A stretch of DNA of 26,255 nucleotides, from positions 1 through 26,255 of the forward strand of contig JAPLYH010000043.1 of NCBI GenBank assembly GCA_026395615.1. Direction: 5' to 3'. A model generated the notes under the pieces. The model was not told the origin of the DNA. It saw only the letters and a program-made list of their open reading frames with translations, and searched no databases. The first letter of the stretch is position 1. Every line of letters begins with the position of its first letter. The translations under genes and the position numbers were made by a program. The DNA comes from Candidatus Parcubacteria bacterium. GTDB lineage: Bacteria; Patescibacteriota; Minisyncoccia; Minisyncoccales; PEYH01. Positions 14,638 to 23,133 of the stretch are shown piece after piece.

Positions 14638-15216
14638 ATGAGAGACCATAGTTTAAGGGGCATAATGATGTCTTCTTCTTTGAATTTTGCCCTAAAGGCA
14701 ACTGACGAGCAGGAAGCTATTATTTATCAATTCCAAACATTTTTGAATTCATTGGATTTTTCTTGCCAAATCTTTATTGCTTCAAGAAAAGTCAACATTA
14801 CCGGATATCTGGAAAAACTTAAGGAGGTTGAAAAAAAACACGAAAATGAATTACTGGCTATGCAGACAAGAGAATATCGAAAATTTATTGAGAAATTAGT
14901 TGCCGGCGGCTCTATTATGAACAAAAATTTCTATATAATAGTCCCTTTCTATCTTTCAGAAATGTATGGAGGCGCCACTAAAGGAGGACTCTTAAATTTA
15001 AAATCAGTACCTACTTTAACTGAAGAAATGTTCCAAAGAGCGAAAAATCAACTTTTTCAAAGAATGGAATTCTTGTCGCTGGGATTAAGGAGATGCGGGG
15101 TCTGGAGCGTTGCCTTGCAAAGCGAAGAATTAATAGAACTTTTTTGGAGCATGTCTCATCCCAAAGAAGCGTCTATCGGTTATTATCCGGAAATCCCTCC
15201 TGAATTAATACAATAA
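14638..15216 (+). CDS. VirB4/TraC N-terminal domain protein, start interrupted by in-frame stop
   Basis: The readable part from ATG 14638 is 192 residues. It resembles the N-terminal domain of TraC/VirB4 ATPases (SSLNFALKATDEQEAIIYQF, IASRKVNITGYL, KNFYIIVPFYL) and lacks Walker motifs. In the same frame upstream, an ATG at 14578, 15 nt after the PrgI-like stop, is followed by TAT, then TAA (14584-14586). After that come 17 open codons (TEQKFLPIEQIKEGVII) that look like genuine coding sequence joined to the ATG at 14638. One C-to-T change (CAA to TAA) would explain this. The product may be truncated and reinitiated, or the stop may be a sequencing error. The ATPase gene starts 5 nt after its stop. 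Confidence 0.78.
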   Translation: MRDHSLRGIMMSSSLNFALKATDEQEAIIYQFQTFLNSLDFSCQIFIASRKVNITGYLEKLKEVEKKHENELLAMQTREYRKFIEKLVAGGSIMNKNFYIIVPFYLSEMYGGATKGGLLNLKSVPTLTEEMFQRAKNQLFQRMEFLSLGLRRCGVWSVALQSEELIELFWSMSHPKEASIGYYPEIPPELIQ

Positions 15217-15220
15217 TAAA

Positions 15221-17020
15221 ATGAAGTTTCCTTCTTTAAATCAATTATTAGGAAAACAAACAACATATGAAGCAGGGGCAGAACCGCAAGCAATGAATTT
15301 GCTTGATTTTGTTGCTCCTCCAGCTATAACTATTGGATCCGATTATTTTCAAATCGGAGAAAAATTCGCTAAGTCATATTTCATCTTTTCTTATCCAAGA
15401 TATTTAAGTACTGGCTGGTTGGCGCCGATTATTAACTTAGATATTCCATTAGACATTTCTATTTTCCTCCATCCTATTGATACCGGCCTCGTGCTAAAAA
15501 ATCTTAGCAAAAAAGTCACTCAAGTCCAATCAGAAATTATGGAAAAGGAAGAAAAGGGATTGATTAGGGATCCTGTATTGGAAACTGCGTATAAAGATAT
15601 TGAGGTATTGAGAGACCGACTCCAGACCGCCCAAGAAAGAATGTTCCGAGTAGGGCTTTACTTAACAATATATGCTGATGACAAAAAAGAATTGGAAAAA
15701 ATTGAAGGAGGGCTCCGTTCAATTCTTGAATCAAGATTGGTTTACATAAAACCAGCTCTTTACCAACAGGACAGGGCTATGATTTCTGCTTATCCGGTTG
15801 GCATAGATCGTCTCCAAGTTCACACTTCAATAAATACCAGCCCGCTTTCAACAATTTTCCCTTTTGTCTCTTTTGATTTAAGTTCAAATGAGGGAATCCT
15901 TTATGGAATTAACCAACACAACAGCTCTCTTGTATTATTTGACAGGTTCAGTTTGGAAAATGCGAACTCGGTTGTGTTTGGTAAGTCCGGTGGTGGTAAA
16001 TCTTATGCTATTAAACTAGAGATATTACGATCTTTGATGCTCGGAATTGAGTCCATTATTATAGATCCGGAAAATGAGTATAAGTTTCTTTCTGATGCGG
16101 TGGGCGGAAAATTCTACAATATTTCTTTGGCATCGGAAAGCCATATAAATCCCTTTGATTTACCTGAACCACTGGAAGGAGAAACCTCTAAGGATGTTCT
16201 GCGCTCTAATATCATCAACTTAGTAGGACTTATGAGAATAATGCTTGGCGGGCTTAATTCTGAAGAGGATTCTATCGTTGACCAGGCAATTAATGAAACA
16301 TATGCAGCCCGCGATATTACAGCTGATACAGATCCTGCTTTATGGAAAGAAAGAGTGCCCCTTCTTTCTGATTTGGAATCAGTTCTGGAAACAATGGAGG
16401 GTGCTGAGTCGCTTGTTAAGCGATTAAGAAAATTTACTAAAGGCGTTTACGCAGGATTTTTTAATTATCCAACTAATATAATAATGGATAATCCTTTGGT
16501 TGTTTTCGGCATCAAAAATCTTGAAACAGAGTTAAGGCCCTTAGCAATGTTTATAGTTATGCGCTACATCTGGAACGCCATTAAAGAAGATTTGAAAAAA
16601 AGAATCCTTGTAATTGATGAGGCATGGTGGTTAATGCAAACAGAAGATAGCGCCTCTTTCCTTTATGGAATTGTAAAAAGAGGAAGGAAATATTGGCTTG
16701 GGACAACCACTATTACTCAAGATGTTAATGATTTTATGAAATCAGAGTATGGCCAGCCGATTATCACAAACTCATCTTTGCAGCTCTTAATGAAACAATC
16801 TCCTGCAACTATTGAAGTTTTGAAAGAAACATTCAATCTTACTGACCAAGAAAAATATCTGTTATTGGAATCTCCTATCGGAGAAGGCATATTTTTTGCC
16901 GGTGAAAAACACGTATCTATCAGGGTAGTCGCCTCATATACTGAAGACCAGATAATCACTACTTCTCCGGAAGAAATGTCAAAAATAAAAAAACTTAAAA
17001 AATTAAAAGAAAATGCCTGA
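15221..17020 (+). CDS. virB4: VirB4-like T4SS ATPase
   Basis: The 599-residue protein has an N-terminal region with a charged helical hairpin (about 100-150). A RecA-like ATPase domain has Walker A FGKSGGGKS (about 252-260), followed by a strand ending in IIDPENEYKFL. Walker B is RILVIDEAWWLM (about 460-471) and a TTTITQDVNDF segment follows. VirB4 enzymes energise assembly or transport by type IV secretion machines and act as hexamers at the inner membrane. It lacks the usual complete N-terminal domain, which the preceding gene supplies, so VirB4 is split into two polypeptides here. The next gene overlaps its 3' end by 8 nt. Confidence 0.93.
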   Translation: MKFPSLNQLLGKQTTYEAGAEPQAMNLLDFVAPPAITIGSDYFQIGEKFAKSYFIFSYPRYLSTGWLAPIINLDIPLDISIFLHPIDTGLVLKNLSKKVTQVQSEIMEKEEKGLIRDPVLETAYKDIEVLRDRLQTAQERMFRVGLYLTIYADDKKELEKIEGGLRSILESRLVYIKPALYQQDRAMISAYPVGIDRLQVHTSINTSPLSTIFPFVSFDLSSNEGILYGINQHNSSLVLFDRFSLENANSVVFGKSGGGKSYAIKLEILRSLMLGIESIIIDPENEYKFLSDAVGGKFYNISLASESHINPFDLPEPLEGETSKDVLRSNIINLVGLMRIMLGGLNSEEDSIVDQAINETYAARDITADTDPALWKERVPLLSDLESVLETMEGAESLVKRLRKFTKGVYAGFFNYPTNIIMDNPLVVFGIKNLETELRPLAMFIVMRYIWNAIKEDLKKRILVIDEAWWLMQTEDSASFLYGIVKRGRKYWLGTTTITQDVNDFMKSEYGQPIITNSSLQLLMKQSPATIEVLKETFNLTDQEKYLLLESPIGEGIFFAGEKHVSIRVVASYTEDQIITTSPEEMSKIKKLKKLKENA

Positions 17021-17342
17021 AGTAATTAAAAAACCTAAAGCAAAAAATAAACCAGAAGCATTAGAGACCAAGGGCATGATGAATTTGGTAATCGCTGTTG
17101 TGCTGGATATAATGACATTAATTTGTGCCTTCTTTTACACCCTTGGGGCTCCAGGAATGTTTTTTGGGGAAGTAATGTCTTATATTCCAAAAATATTGAG
17201 CGTAATTTTTCTCGGTGGCTGGAGTTTTTCTAAAAAGAAGATCTCTATAAAAAACACAAAGGTATTATTAAAATTAATCCCTGTATTCGGCGATCTCCCC
17301 CTCAACACCTTCAACCAATTAGGAATGGTTGGCGCTGGCTAA
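17013..17342 (+). CDS. Two-helix membrane protein of the T4SS cluster
   Basis: The family is not recognised with confidence. The 109-residue product has a basic, Lys-rich N-terminus (PEVIKKPKAKNKPE). Hydrophobic segments lie at about 23-45 (MNLVIAVVLDIMTLICAFFY) and 57-72 (IPKILSVIFLGGWSF). A basic loop and a short C-terminus with LIPVFGDLPLNTF follow. It overlaps the VirB4 gene by 8 nt and lies 28 nt before the preferred start of the first pilin-fusion gene, so co-expression is likely. It could be a small scaffold or pilin-assembly factor of the apparatus; that is inference from position. Confidence 0.75.
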   Translation: MPEVIKKPKAKNKPEALETKGMMNLVIAVVLDIMTLICAFFYTLGAPGMFFGEVMSYIPKILSVIFLGGWSFSKKKISIKNTKVLLKLIPVFGDLPLNTFNQLGMVGAG

Positions 17343-17370
17343 AAAGCTCCCGGCTCTATCTAATAATATT

Positions 17371-19947
17371 ATGGTTTCTAATTTTAAAAAAACTTCCTTT
17401 TTTATAATCTTGGCTTTTGTGGCTATTTTTTTATTGACTCTTGCTCATTGTTCAACAATAAGGGCTGCCTCACCCTTAGAAAATACCTACCCCACAATTC
17501 CTGGAACAATAACTCCGGATACAATAGAAACTCCCTTACCAGTTCTATTTAAATATATCTACAACCTGTCTATTATTTTAGCCGGAGCAATAGCTTTTAT
17601 TGTAACAGTTTGGGGAGGATTAAAATATGTTTTTGCGGGCCCCAGGCCGGGAAAACTGGCTGATGCAAGAGAACAAATAGGTTTTGGATTATTGGGCATG
17701 GTATTGATTTTTGCTTCATATCTCATTGTCAATACAATAAATCCTGATTTTACAAGATTAACAGTTATCCTGCCTGTAACCAGATTTGACACTACTCCTA
17801 TTCCGCCAGATATTGCCACAAATCTGCCGAATATCGGACTCTACGAAATTCCTATTGGCTCTATTATCACTTCTGAATGGGGCGCTTCCTCTTTCTTATC
17901 AACAACCAGCCCAGATATTGATTATTCCAGCGTTGACTGGCCAATCGCTACCACGAGCACCAGTACTTACGACACTGATTTTCAAGGCGCTCTTTTTGGA
18001 GCGCGCTTAAGACGAATACATGAAATCGCCAGTACAACCGTACCTGTTGCAAAAAAATTACACGAATTAAGTATAGGACTTAAAGATCTCACAGATGAAT
18101 GTACTTGTATGTTTGGATGCAGCGGAAACAATCTGATAGCGTGCACCACATCTGCTGACTGTGGGTGCAACAGCGGTTCTCTTTGCAGCGATGATGCAAA
18201 GCAAAGAATCAATACTAGAATTGATGAAGTTAATTTTCTCAAAGAAGCCTTTAAAGCATTTTTGAATCCCAATTCTCTTGTTAAGGATTATTATGACGAC
18301 AATAAATCAGATATTGATGGATTAGATGATGATGAAATAAAAGATCTTATTCAGGAAATGATTGATGTGGAAAATAAAGGGGGATACAGCCCGGAAGTTG
18401 ATCCTCCTGAAAGAGATATCGGCAGAAACCTTTTTGAGATGACTGCCTTGTTGAATGATATGAAAAAGATGAAAAGAATGATTAATCCTTATGATGAAGA
18501 GGTAGGATTTTTGAATTTAATGACATTTGCCGAAGCAACTACTCTTGAAAATGATACTACTATGGCCTCAACTATTTATAATTATTACGCTACTTTCGCC
18601 AGTGGCCTTGAAAAGATAGATGAAAAAAATGACCCGGCTACTTTCTACTCTGCGGCTGCCTTGCCGTTTCCTTATGGAGCTCCTTCTACTGAATATAACC
18701 AAGACATTCCTGAACCGGATTTATTGCCTTATTTAAACAAACAAAAATCAATTTATCCTGAAAATATCGCCTACGCAGAAGATACGAATATTTTGAACCA
18801 ACCAGATGTACAGTTCAATTTTGATGCTCCTCCCACAACTGGGGGAACTTGTAATTATATTGTAGAAATTCCAATTGGCAGAGCTCTTGATGAAGCAATC
18901 AAGCTCACTCAAGCGATTAATAAAGAACTATTTAATATATTCGTAAAAGGACAATTAGAAATAGTTGGCGCGAGCATGCTTAAAAAGGCAGCTGAAGAAT
19001 TCGTGGATATGGAGTGTTCCACAGCTTGCATCCAGCCCACGTGTCTTGAAATAGAACCGCCCGTATGTGTCCCCCCGAGTATTCCATTCCTTGTTGGGTG
19101 TTGGCCCAATCCTGAAACTATATTATGGAACGCGAGCACTGATATTGCTACATGGCTTATCAATTTAACAACTGTACCCGGTATGGGTATAGATATTGAA
19201 AATATAGAAACATCTTTCAAAAAATTAGATTCAAAAGAACCGATTCTAACTGATTATATTTGTAATGATAAAACTGGTAATTGCCGAAATTCTAACGGAA
19301 CAATCAATGTTAACAAAATAGAAAAAATAAAGTATACTTTAAAAGAGAAACTTATTCAGGTCCAAATGTTACTTGATAGATCCAGAGAATTGGTTGGACA
19401 GGCTGGAGATAAAAGCGTTTATGAGCTCCTTTTAGAAGATTTAATCAATCTTGGTTATGATGAATATGCTAATTCGCTTAGATATATCAGAAATATAGCT
19501 GTCATTGAAAAGATGGATCTGCAAAATTGCAACATAATGTCTGAAACAATTCAGAAAATTGGGCGAAAAACATACAATAAATCATTAATAAATTGCCGAA
19601 ATGCTAAATTGTTGGATATGCTCGATTTGCGTAATCCGGAAATCTGCAGTCCAGACCCTTATCTTGATGCAAATTATTACTTGGATCCAATGGCCAGAAA
19701 CTTAAGGCCCATAAGTTGTTATTGTTACAACGAGGATACTAATGAAAGTTACTATGATAAAAATCGTTTTCCAGAGCTTTACCAGGATATAAGTATAATT
19801 CTACCCACTTTTGCTGCAAATACCGAGGATATGGATTTGGATGCTATAAGAGATTTAATAAATCAATGGCAAAGCGCAAGAATAGATTTAAATAATTTCT
19901 CTGGGTTTGGAAATGATTATTTCTGTTGTATAAGAGAGTTAAAATAA
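17371..19947 (+). CDS. Secreted T4SS-pilin-fused surface protein, Cys-rich
   Basis: From ATG 17371 the protein has 858 residues. A signal peptide (about 1-33) is followed by a VirB2/TrbC-type pilin core. The core has helix one (about 62-87, YIYNLSIILAG to WGGLKYVF), a loop with GKLADAREQI, and helix two (103-122) ending INPD. A domain of about 730 residues then replaces the short C-terminus of a normal pilin, with cysteine clusters near 244-275 (CTCMFGC), 549-577 and 700-855 that could form disulfides outside the cell. A TTG start at 17329 would put extra residues before the signal peptide and is rejected. The next gene encodes a paralogue with the same N-terminal plan. The large domain is unrecognised; adhesion or host contact is a guess. 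Confidence 0.82.
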   Translation: MVSNFKKTSFFIILAFVAIFLLTLAHCSTIRAASPLENTYPTIPGTITPDTIETPLPVLFKYIYNLSIILAGAIAFIVTVWGGLKYVFAGPRPGKLADAREQIGFGLLGMVLIFASYLIVNTINPDFTRLTVILPVTRFDTTPIPPDIATNLPNIGLYEIPIGSIITSEWGASSFLSTTSPDIDYSSVDWPIATTSTSTYDTDFQGALFGARLRRIHEIASTTVPVAKKLHELSIGLKDLTDECTCMFGCSGNNLIACTTSADCGCNSGSLCSDDAKQRINTRIDEVNFLKEAFKAFLNPNSLVKDYYDDNKSDIDGLDDDEIKDLIQEMIDVENKGGYSPEVDPPERDIGRNLFEMTALLNDMKKMKRMINPYDEEVGFLNLMTFAEATTLENDTTMASTIYNYYATFASGLEKIDEKNDPATFYSAAALPFPYGAPSTEYNQDIPEPDLLPYLNKQKSIYPENIAYAEDTNILNQPDVQFNFDAPPTTGGTCNYIVEIPIGRALDEAIKLTQAINKELFNIFVKGQLEIVGASMLKKAAEEFVDMECSTACIQPTCLEIEPPVCVPPSIPFLVGCWPNPETILWNASTDIATWLINLTTVPGMGIDIENIETSFKKLDSKEPILTDYICNDKTGNCRNSNGTINVNKIEKIKYTLKEKLIQVQMLLDRSRELVGQAGDKSVYELLLEDLINLGYDEYANSLRYIRNIAVIEKMDLQNCNIMSETIQKIGRKTYNKSLINCRNAKLLDMLDLRNPEICSPDPYLDANYYLDPMARNLRPISCYCYNEDTNESYYDKNRFPELYQDISIILPTFAANTEDMDLDAIRDLINQWQSARIDLNNFSGFGNDYFCCIRELK

Positions 19948-19951
19948 TAAT

Positions 19952-21598
19952 ATGAAAATAAAAACGACAACAAAAATTATATTTATAATCAGTTTGCTTT
20001 GTCTTTTTGTTTGTATAGGAACAATCTTTGCCCAAGACAAAGGAGGAGATCTTGAAGTCAAATATCCGAGTTTCGGGGGAGCGGACTCTCCTCAAAACAC
20101 AAAATATCAATTGACTTCATATATCAGATATATTTATAACTTTGCCATTATCTGCGGAGGATTAATTGCTTTAATGTCTCTGATATATGGCGGTTTCAGG
20201 TTTTTAACTTCAGCAGGGAACCCAGCAGCGATTACGGATGCAAGGGGGCAAATCTTGGCTGGTCTGCTTGGCCTGGTCGTCATTTTTGGCTCATATATAA
20301 TATTAAACGAATTAAATCCTGACTTAGTATCTTTGAGAATGCCCAGTGTTTTAACAACTGGAAGAATGGGAATTATTCTGTATAACACGACGGATTGTGA
20401 TAATTTAGGAGTAGATGCTTCTAGTCCAGAAACCACCGATAAGCTCCAACCAGGCACTCTTTATAAAGCCATAAATGATACCGGTTCTACCGTATTGATA
20501 GTACAAAACCCGGATCTAAATAATAATAATTTGCCACAAAATATATTACCACTTTCATTTTACTCTTTTCACATAGCCCAAGAATTAACTCTTGAATTTT
20601 TCAGCAATGCCAAATGTGAGGGCACTCCTGATACTGCAATAACGAATCTTCAGCGAAACCAATGTCAGAATATAGGGATAAACGGAATCCAATGTGTTAA
20701 ATTCATTTGGCGCACACCAGGAATCTGGGTATTCAATACATTAGATAGAAATCAGAATGTGCCTGATCCGACGCAATTGCCTGAAGGATTCAGAGAGGGC
20801 GAACAGTATTTAATCTTTCAAAGCAGTCAAGAAATGTTAGACAGGGGTTTTAGTGACAACATAAAAGGAATAGCCATTGTTCCAAATGAAGCCCTGGGTC
20901 GAAATTATGGAGTAATAGCTCATAATTACCCTCGCCGTGATTCTAAAAGCTATAAAAAGAAAGATTGGGCCCATATTTATTTGCCGGGATGCGGCACTAA
21001 TGATAGTAATAATGATAAATGCGATACAAATGGTGGTAATGTAACCTTATATGGACCTTTTGACGGCGAGTATTCCCATATCTCCTCTTTGACTATTTTT
21101 AATGTCCCCGAAACTATAGGATCTATAAGTCCTATAACGATTTGCAGAGAGGATAAATGCGAACCTCCGCCGCCAGTTGAAAAAAATGGCTCCTTGAAAG
21201 AATACGATGGCGTTATAACCTATGACCCTGCTATCGATTTCGACCCTATAACTGGGATTTTCGGAACAGGAGGATCTGGAATCTATATGAATACAGCTGG
21301 AATAATATATGGAAAAAAATTAGAAGGAGTAAATTGGGACTCAGGCAATCCTATTATTCTTAGGAAAGACAGTAAAAATATAGCTGATGGAATTTCAGCT
21401 ATTGAAATAGGTGAAGGAGGCAGTTATTTGGCGCTCCTTTATGAGAATCTTTCTCTTGAGTTTGGGGAAATAAACGATGATATTACAACCAGCGCTGATT
21501 TTATAAATGCCACGAATGTATCTTTGAGAACGATACAAATGGATGGCAGAGTTGGAACTATTGTTATAATAAATACCGATCCTGGACAAAACTATTAA
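19952..21598 (+). CDS. Second secreted T4SS-pilin-fused surface protein
   Basis: The 548-residue protein has a signal peptide (about 1-27, ending IFAQ). A pilin core (about 57-124) aligns with that of the preceding gene: YIYN start, YGG, TDARGQI, GLLG, NPD end. A Gly/Asn-rich, probably all-beta region of about 420 residues follows. Segments such as VTLYGPFDGEYSHISSL (about 365-381) and YLALLYENLSLEFGEI (about 491-506) faintly recall beta-gamma-crystallin strands, which is only an impression. The gene starts 4 nt after its paralogue. Its stop codon overlaps the convergent jag stop in a shared TTAA. The likely location is the cell surface as part of, or carried by, the T4SS-like apparatus. Confidence 0.82.
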   Translation: MKIKTTTKIIFIISLLCLFVCIGTIFAQDKGGDLEVKYPSFGGADSPQNTKYQLTSYIRYIYNFAIICGGLIALMSLIYGGFRFLTSAGNPAAITDARGQILAGLLGLVVIFGSYIILNELNPDLVSLRMPSVLTTGRMGIILYNTTDCDNLGVDASSPETTDKLQPGTLYKAINDTGSTVLIVQNPDLNNNNLPQNILPLSFYSFHIAQELTLEFFSNAKCEGTPDTAITNLQRNQCQNIGINGIQCVKFIWRTPGIWVFNTLDRNQNVPDPTQLPEGFREGEQYLIFQSSQEMLDRGFSDNIKGIAIVPNEALGRNYGVIAHNYPRRDSKSYKKKDWAHIYLPGCGTNDSNNDKCDTNGGNVTLYGPFDGEYSHISSLTIFNVPETIGSISPITICREDKCEPPPPVEKNGSLKEYDGVITYDPAIDFDPITGIFGTGGSGIYMNTAGIIYGKKLEGVNWDSGNPIILRKDSKNIADGISAIEIGEGGSYLALLYENLSLEFGEINDDITTSADFINATNVSLRTIQMDGRVGTIVIINTDPGQNY

Positions 21599-22053
21599 AC
21601 TGGCTTAATAATTATTTTTCTATCTGGTTCTGTTCCGATACTTTCGGTTTTAATATCGCTCCTATTTTTAAGCTCCATATGAATAATTCTTCTTTCATAA
21701 GCTGACATTGGTTTCAGCTCTTTTTCTTTCCTGGAAAAGGCCACATCGTCGGCATAACTCCTGGCAATATCTTTCAAGTAATCAAGTTTTTTCTTTTTAT
21801 AATCATTGATATCCAGGTCAATATAAAACTCTTCCTTAAATCGTCTTTTCAAAAACTTGTTCAATAGATTTTGGATTTCAAAAAGAGTCCTGCCATTATC
21901 TCCTATTAAAACCTGGGGTTCTTCCGCTTGGATAGAAACGGGCATTGAAGAATCCTGCATCTCCTCAACTTCTATTTTTACATCAAATGTTGTTTTTTTA
22001 AAAAACTCTTCTATGTCTTTTTTAACTTTTCGGCTTAAGGTTTTTTTAAACAT
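21595..22053 (-). CDS. jag: Jag/KhpB-type RNA-binding protein lacking the Jag-N domain
   Basis: The 152-residue protein has a KH-like domain with GDNG (51-54) in VLIGDNGRTLFEIQ. An R3H domain follows around residues 95-150, with the core RRIIH (121-125) after MSAY. Full-length Jag/SpoIIIJ-associated proteins also carry an N-terminal Jag-N domain, which is missing here. KhpB/Jag proteins bind RNA and influence cell division and envelope growth in firmicutes. The gene overlaps yidC by 8 nt (ATGTTTAA), so translational coupling is likely, and it ends the rpmH-rnpA-yidC-jag operon. Its stop codon overlaps that of the convergent pilin-fusion gene. Confidence 0.88.
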   Translation of the reverse strand: MFKKTLSRKVKKDIEEFFKKTTFDVKIEVEEMQDSSMPVSIQAEEPQVLIGDNGRTLFEIQNLLNKFLKRRFKEEFYIDLDINDYKKKKLDYLKDIARSYADDVAFSRKEKELKPMSAYERRIIHMELKNRSDIKTESIGTEPDRKIIIKPV

Positions 22054-22780
22054 TCTTTTTGTCTGAATAATATTTTTTTCTTATAAAATATTGCTGACTG
22101 GCCATAAAGATTCCCGCTACTAATAAATAAAGTCCGAGTGCTGATGGGACCTTCAAAAGGATAACCGTAATCAAAACCGGAAACAAGAATAACATCTGCT
22201 TTTGCATCATCTCGGCAAAATCCATTTTCTTTTTTGGTTGGTTCTGATTTTTATCTTTCTTCGGCATAGAAAACTTGCTTTGAAGAAAAAAGGTTATTCC
22301 TGCCATTATAGCCAAAACAGTTGACGGTTTATCTAAATTAATTCCAAGAAACATCGGATTAATAACCTCCGGCCTATGAACAAAACTATATAAATAAGCA
22401 AAATTTTCTTCTTGTATTCCCTGCCAAAACATTCTGTAAAGAATAAAAAGGATAGGCAATTGAATCAGAGTTATAAAAAAAGCGGAAAAAGGATTTATTT
22501 TCTCGGTCTTATAAAGCTCCATCATCGCTTTTGCCTGCTCTTCTCTATTATCTTTATATTTTGTCTGAATTTCTTTTAACTTCGGCTGTAAAGCCTGCAT
22601 TGATAATTGGGATTTACTTGCCCTATCTTGTAAAGGATATAAAATAATCCTGATAAGCAATGTTAAAATAATAATCGCTAATCCGAGATTATTTCCAGGT
22701 AAATAATAGCAAAGTAAAATCAAAAGATTAAACAATGGCTGCCACAATATTACGTGAAAAAAATTAGCAAATGCGCTCAT
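22046..22780 (-). CDS. yidC: Membrane protein insertase YidC
   Basis: The 244-residue protein is the short, Gram-positive-like form without the large periplasmic domain. It has about five hydrophobic segments. The first core helix contains TLLIRIILYPL with R44, equivalent to the groove arginine of YidC. A cytoplasmic helical hairpin (QLSMQALQPKLKEIQTKYKD), the segment INPFSAFFITLIQLPILFILY, and two C-terminal helices before a basic tail follow. YidC inserts and folds membrane proteins alone or with SecYEG. The start overlaps the rnpA 3' end by 17 nt. Synteny with rnpA and jag is the classical origin-proximal order. Confidence 0.94.
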   Translation of the reverse strand: MSAFANFFHVILWQPLFNLLILLCYYLPGNNLGLAIIILTLLIRIILYPLQDRASKSQLSMQALQPKLKEIQTKYKDNREEQAKAMMELYKTEKINPFSAFFITLIQLPILFILYRMFWQGIQEENFAYLYSFVHRPEVINPMFLGINLDKPSTVLAIMAGITFFLQSKFSMPKKDKNQNQPKKKMDFAEMMQKQMLFLFPVLITVILLKVPSALGLYLLVAGIFMASQQYFIRKKYYSDKKNV

Positions 22781-23132
22781 TGGTCTTTTTATTAATTATT
22801 CCTGATTTTAGCAATAAATCGTTAACTGTTTCTTTTATTTTTTTAAAATCCGTTGTCTTGTTTATGCCGGTCAATGCGCTAATCACAATGTCTTGTCCTG
22901 GTTCAATATCAGATATCAAATCTTTAGTCGCTGCCCTGATTCTTCTTTTTATCAGATTTCTGACCACCGCCCTTAAGGCTACTTTTTTACTAACTACTAT
23001 TCCTATTCTAGAAATTTTGGAATCATTATTTAAGGATTTTAAAAATAAAAAGCCTTGCCTAAAACCCTTTCCTTTTTTATAAACTCTTTCAAAATCCTTC
23101 TTTTTTCTAAGGCGATGAATTTTTGGCAACAT
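22764..23132 (-). CDS. rnpA: Ribonuclease P protein component
   Basis: The 122-residue protein, read from ATG 23132, starts MLPKIHRLRKKKDFERVYKKG, the usual RnpA N-terminus. It contains the RNR signature region RNLIKRRIRAA. It assists the RNase P RNA in maturing tRNA 5' ends. The frame is open upstream to 23195 with another ATG, but those 21 codons lie entirely over rpmH in a different frame and do not resemble RnpA, so 23132 is chosen. That start is 1 nt after the rpmH stop, and yidC overlaps its end by 17 nt. Confidence 0.92.
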   Translation of the reverse strand: MLPKIHRLRKKKDFERVYKKGKGFRQGFLFLKSLNNDSKISRIGIVVSKKVALRAVVRNLIKRRIRAATKDLISDIEPGQDIVISALTGINKTTDFKKIKETVNDLLLKSGIINKKTNERIC

Positions 23133-23133
23133 T

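Noticed and set aside
17329..17370. TTG start of the first pilin-fusion gene
   Set aside because: It would overlap the previous gene and push the signal peptide inward; ATG 17371 gives a standard signal sequence.
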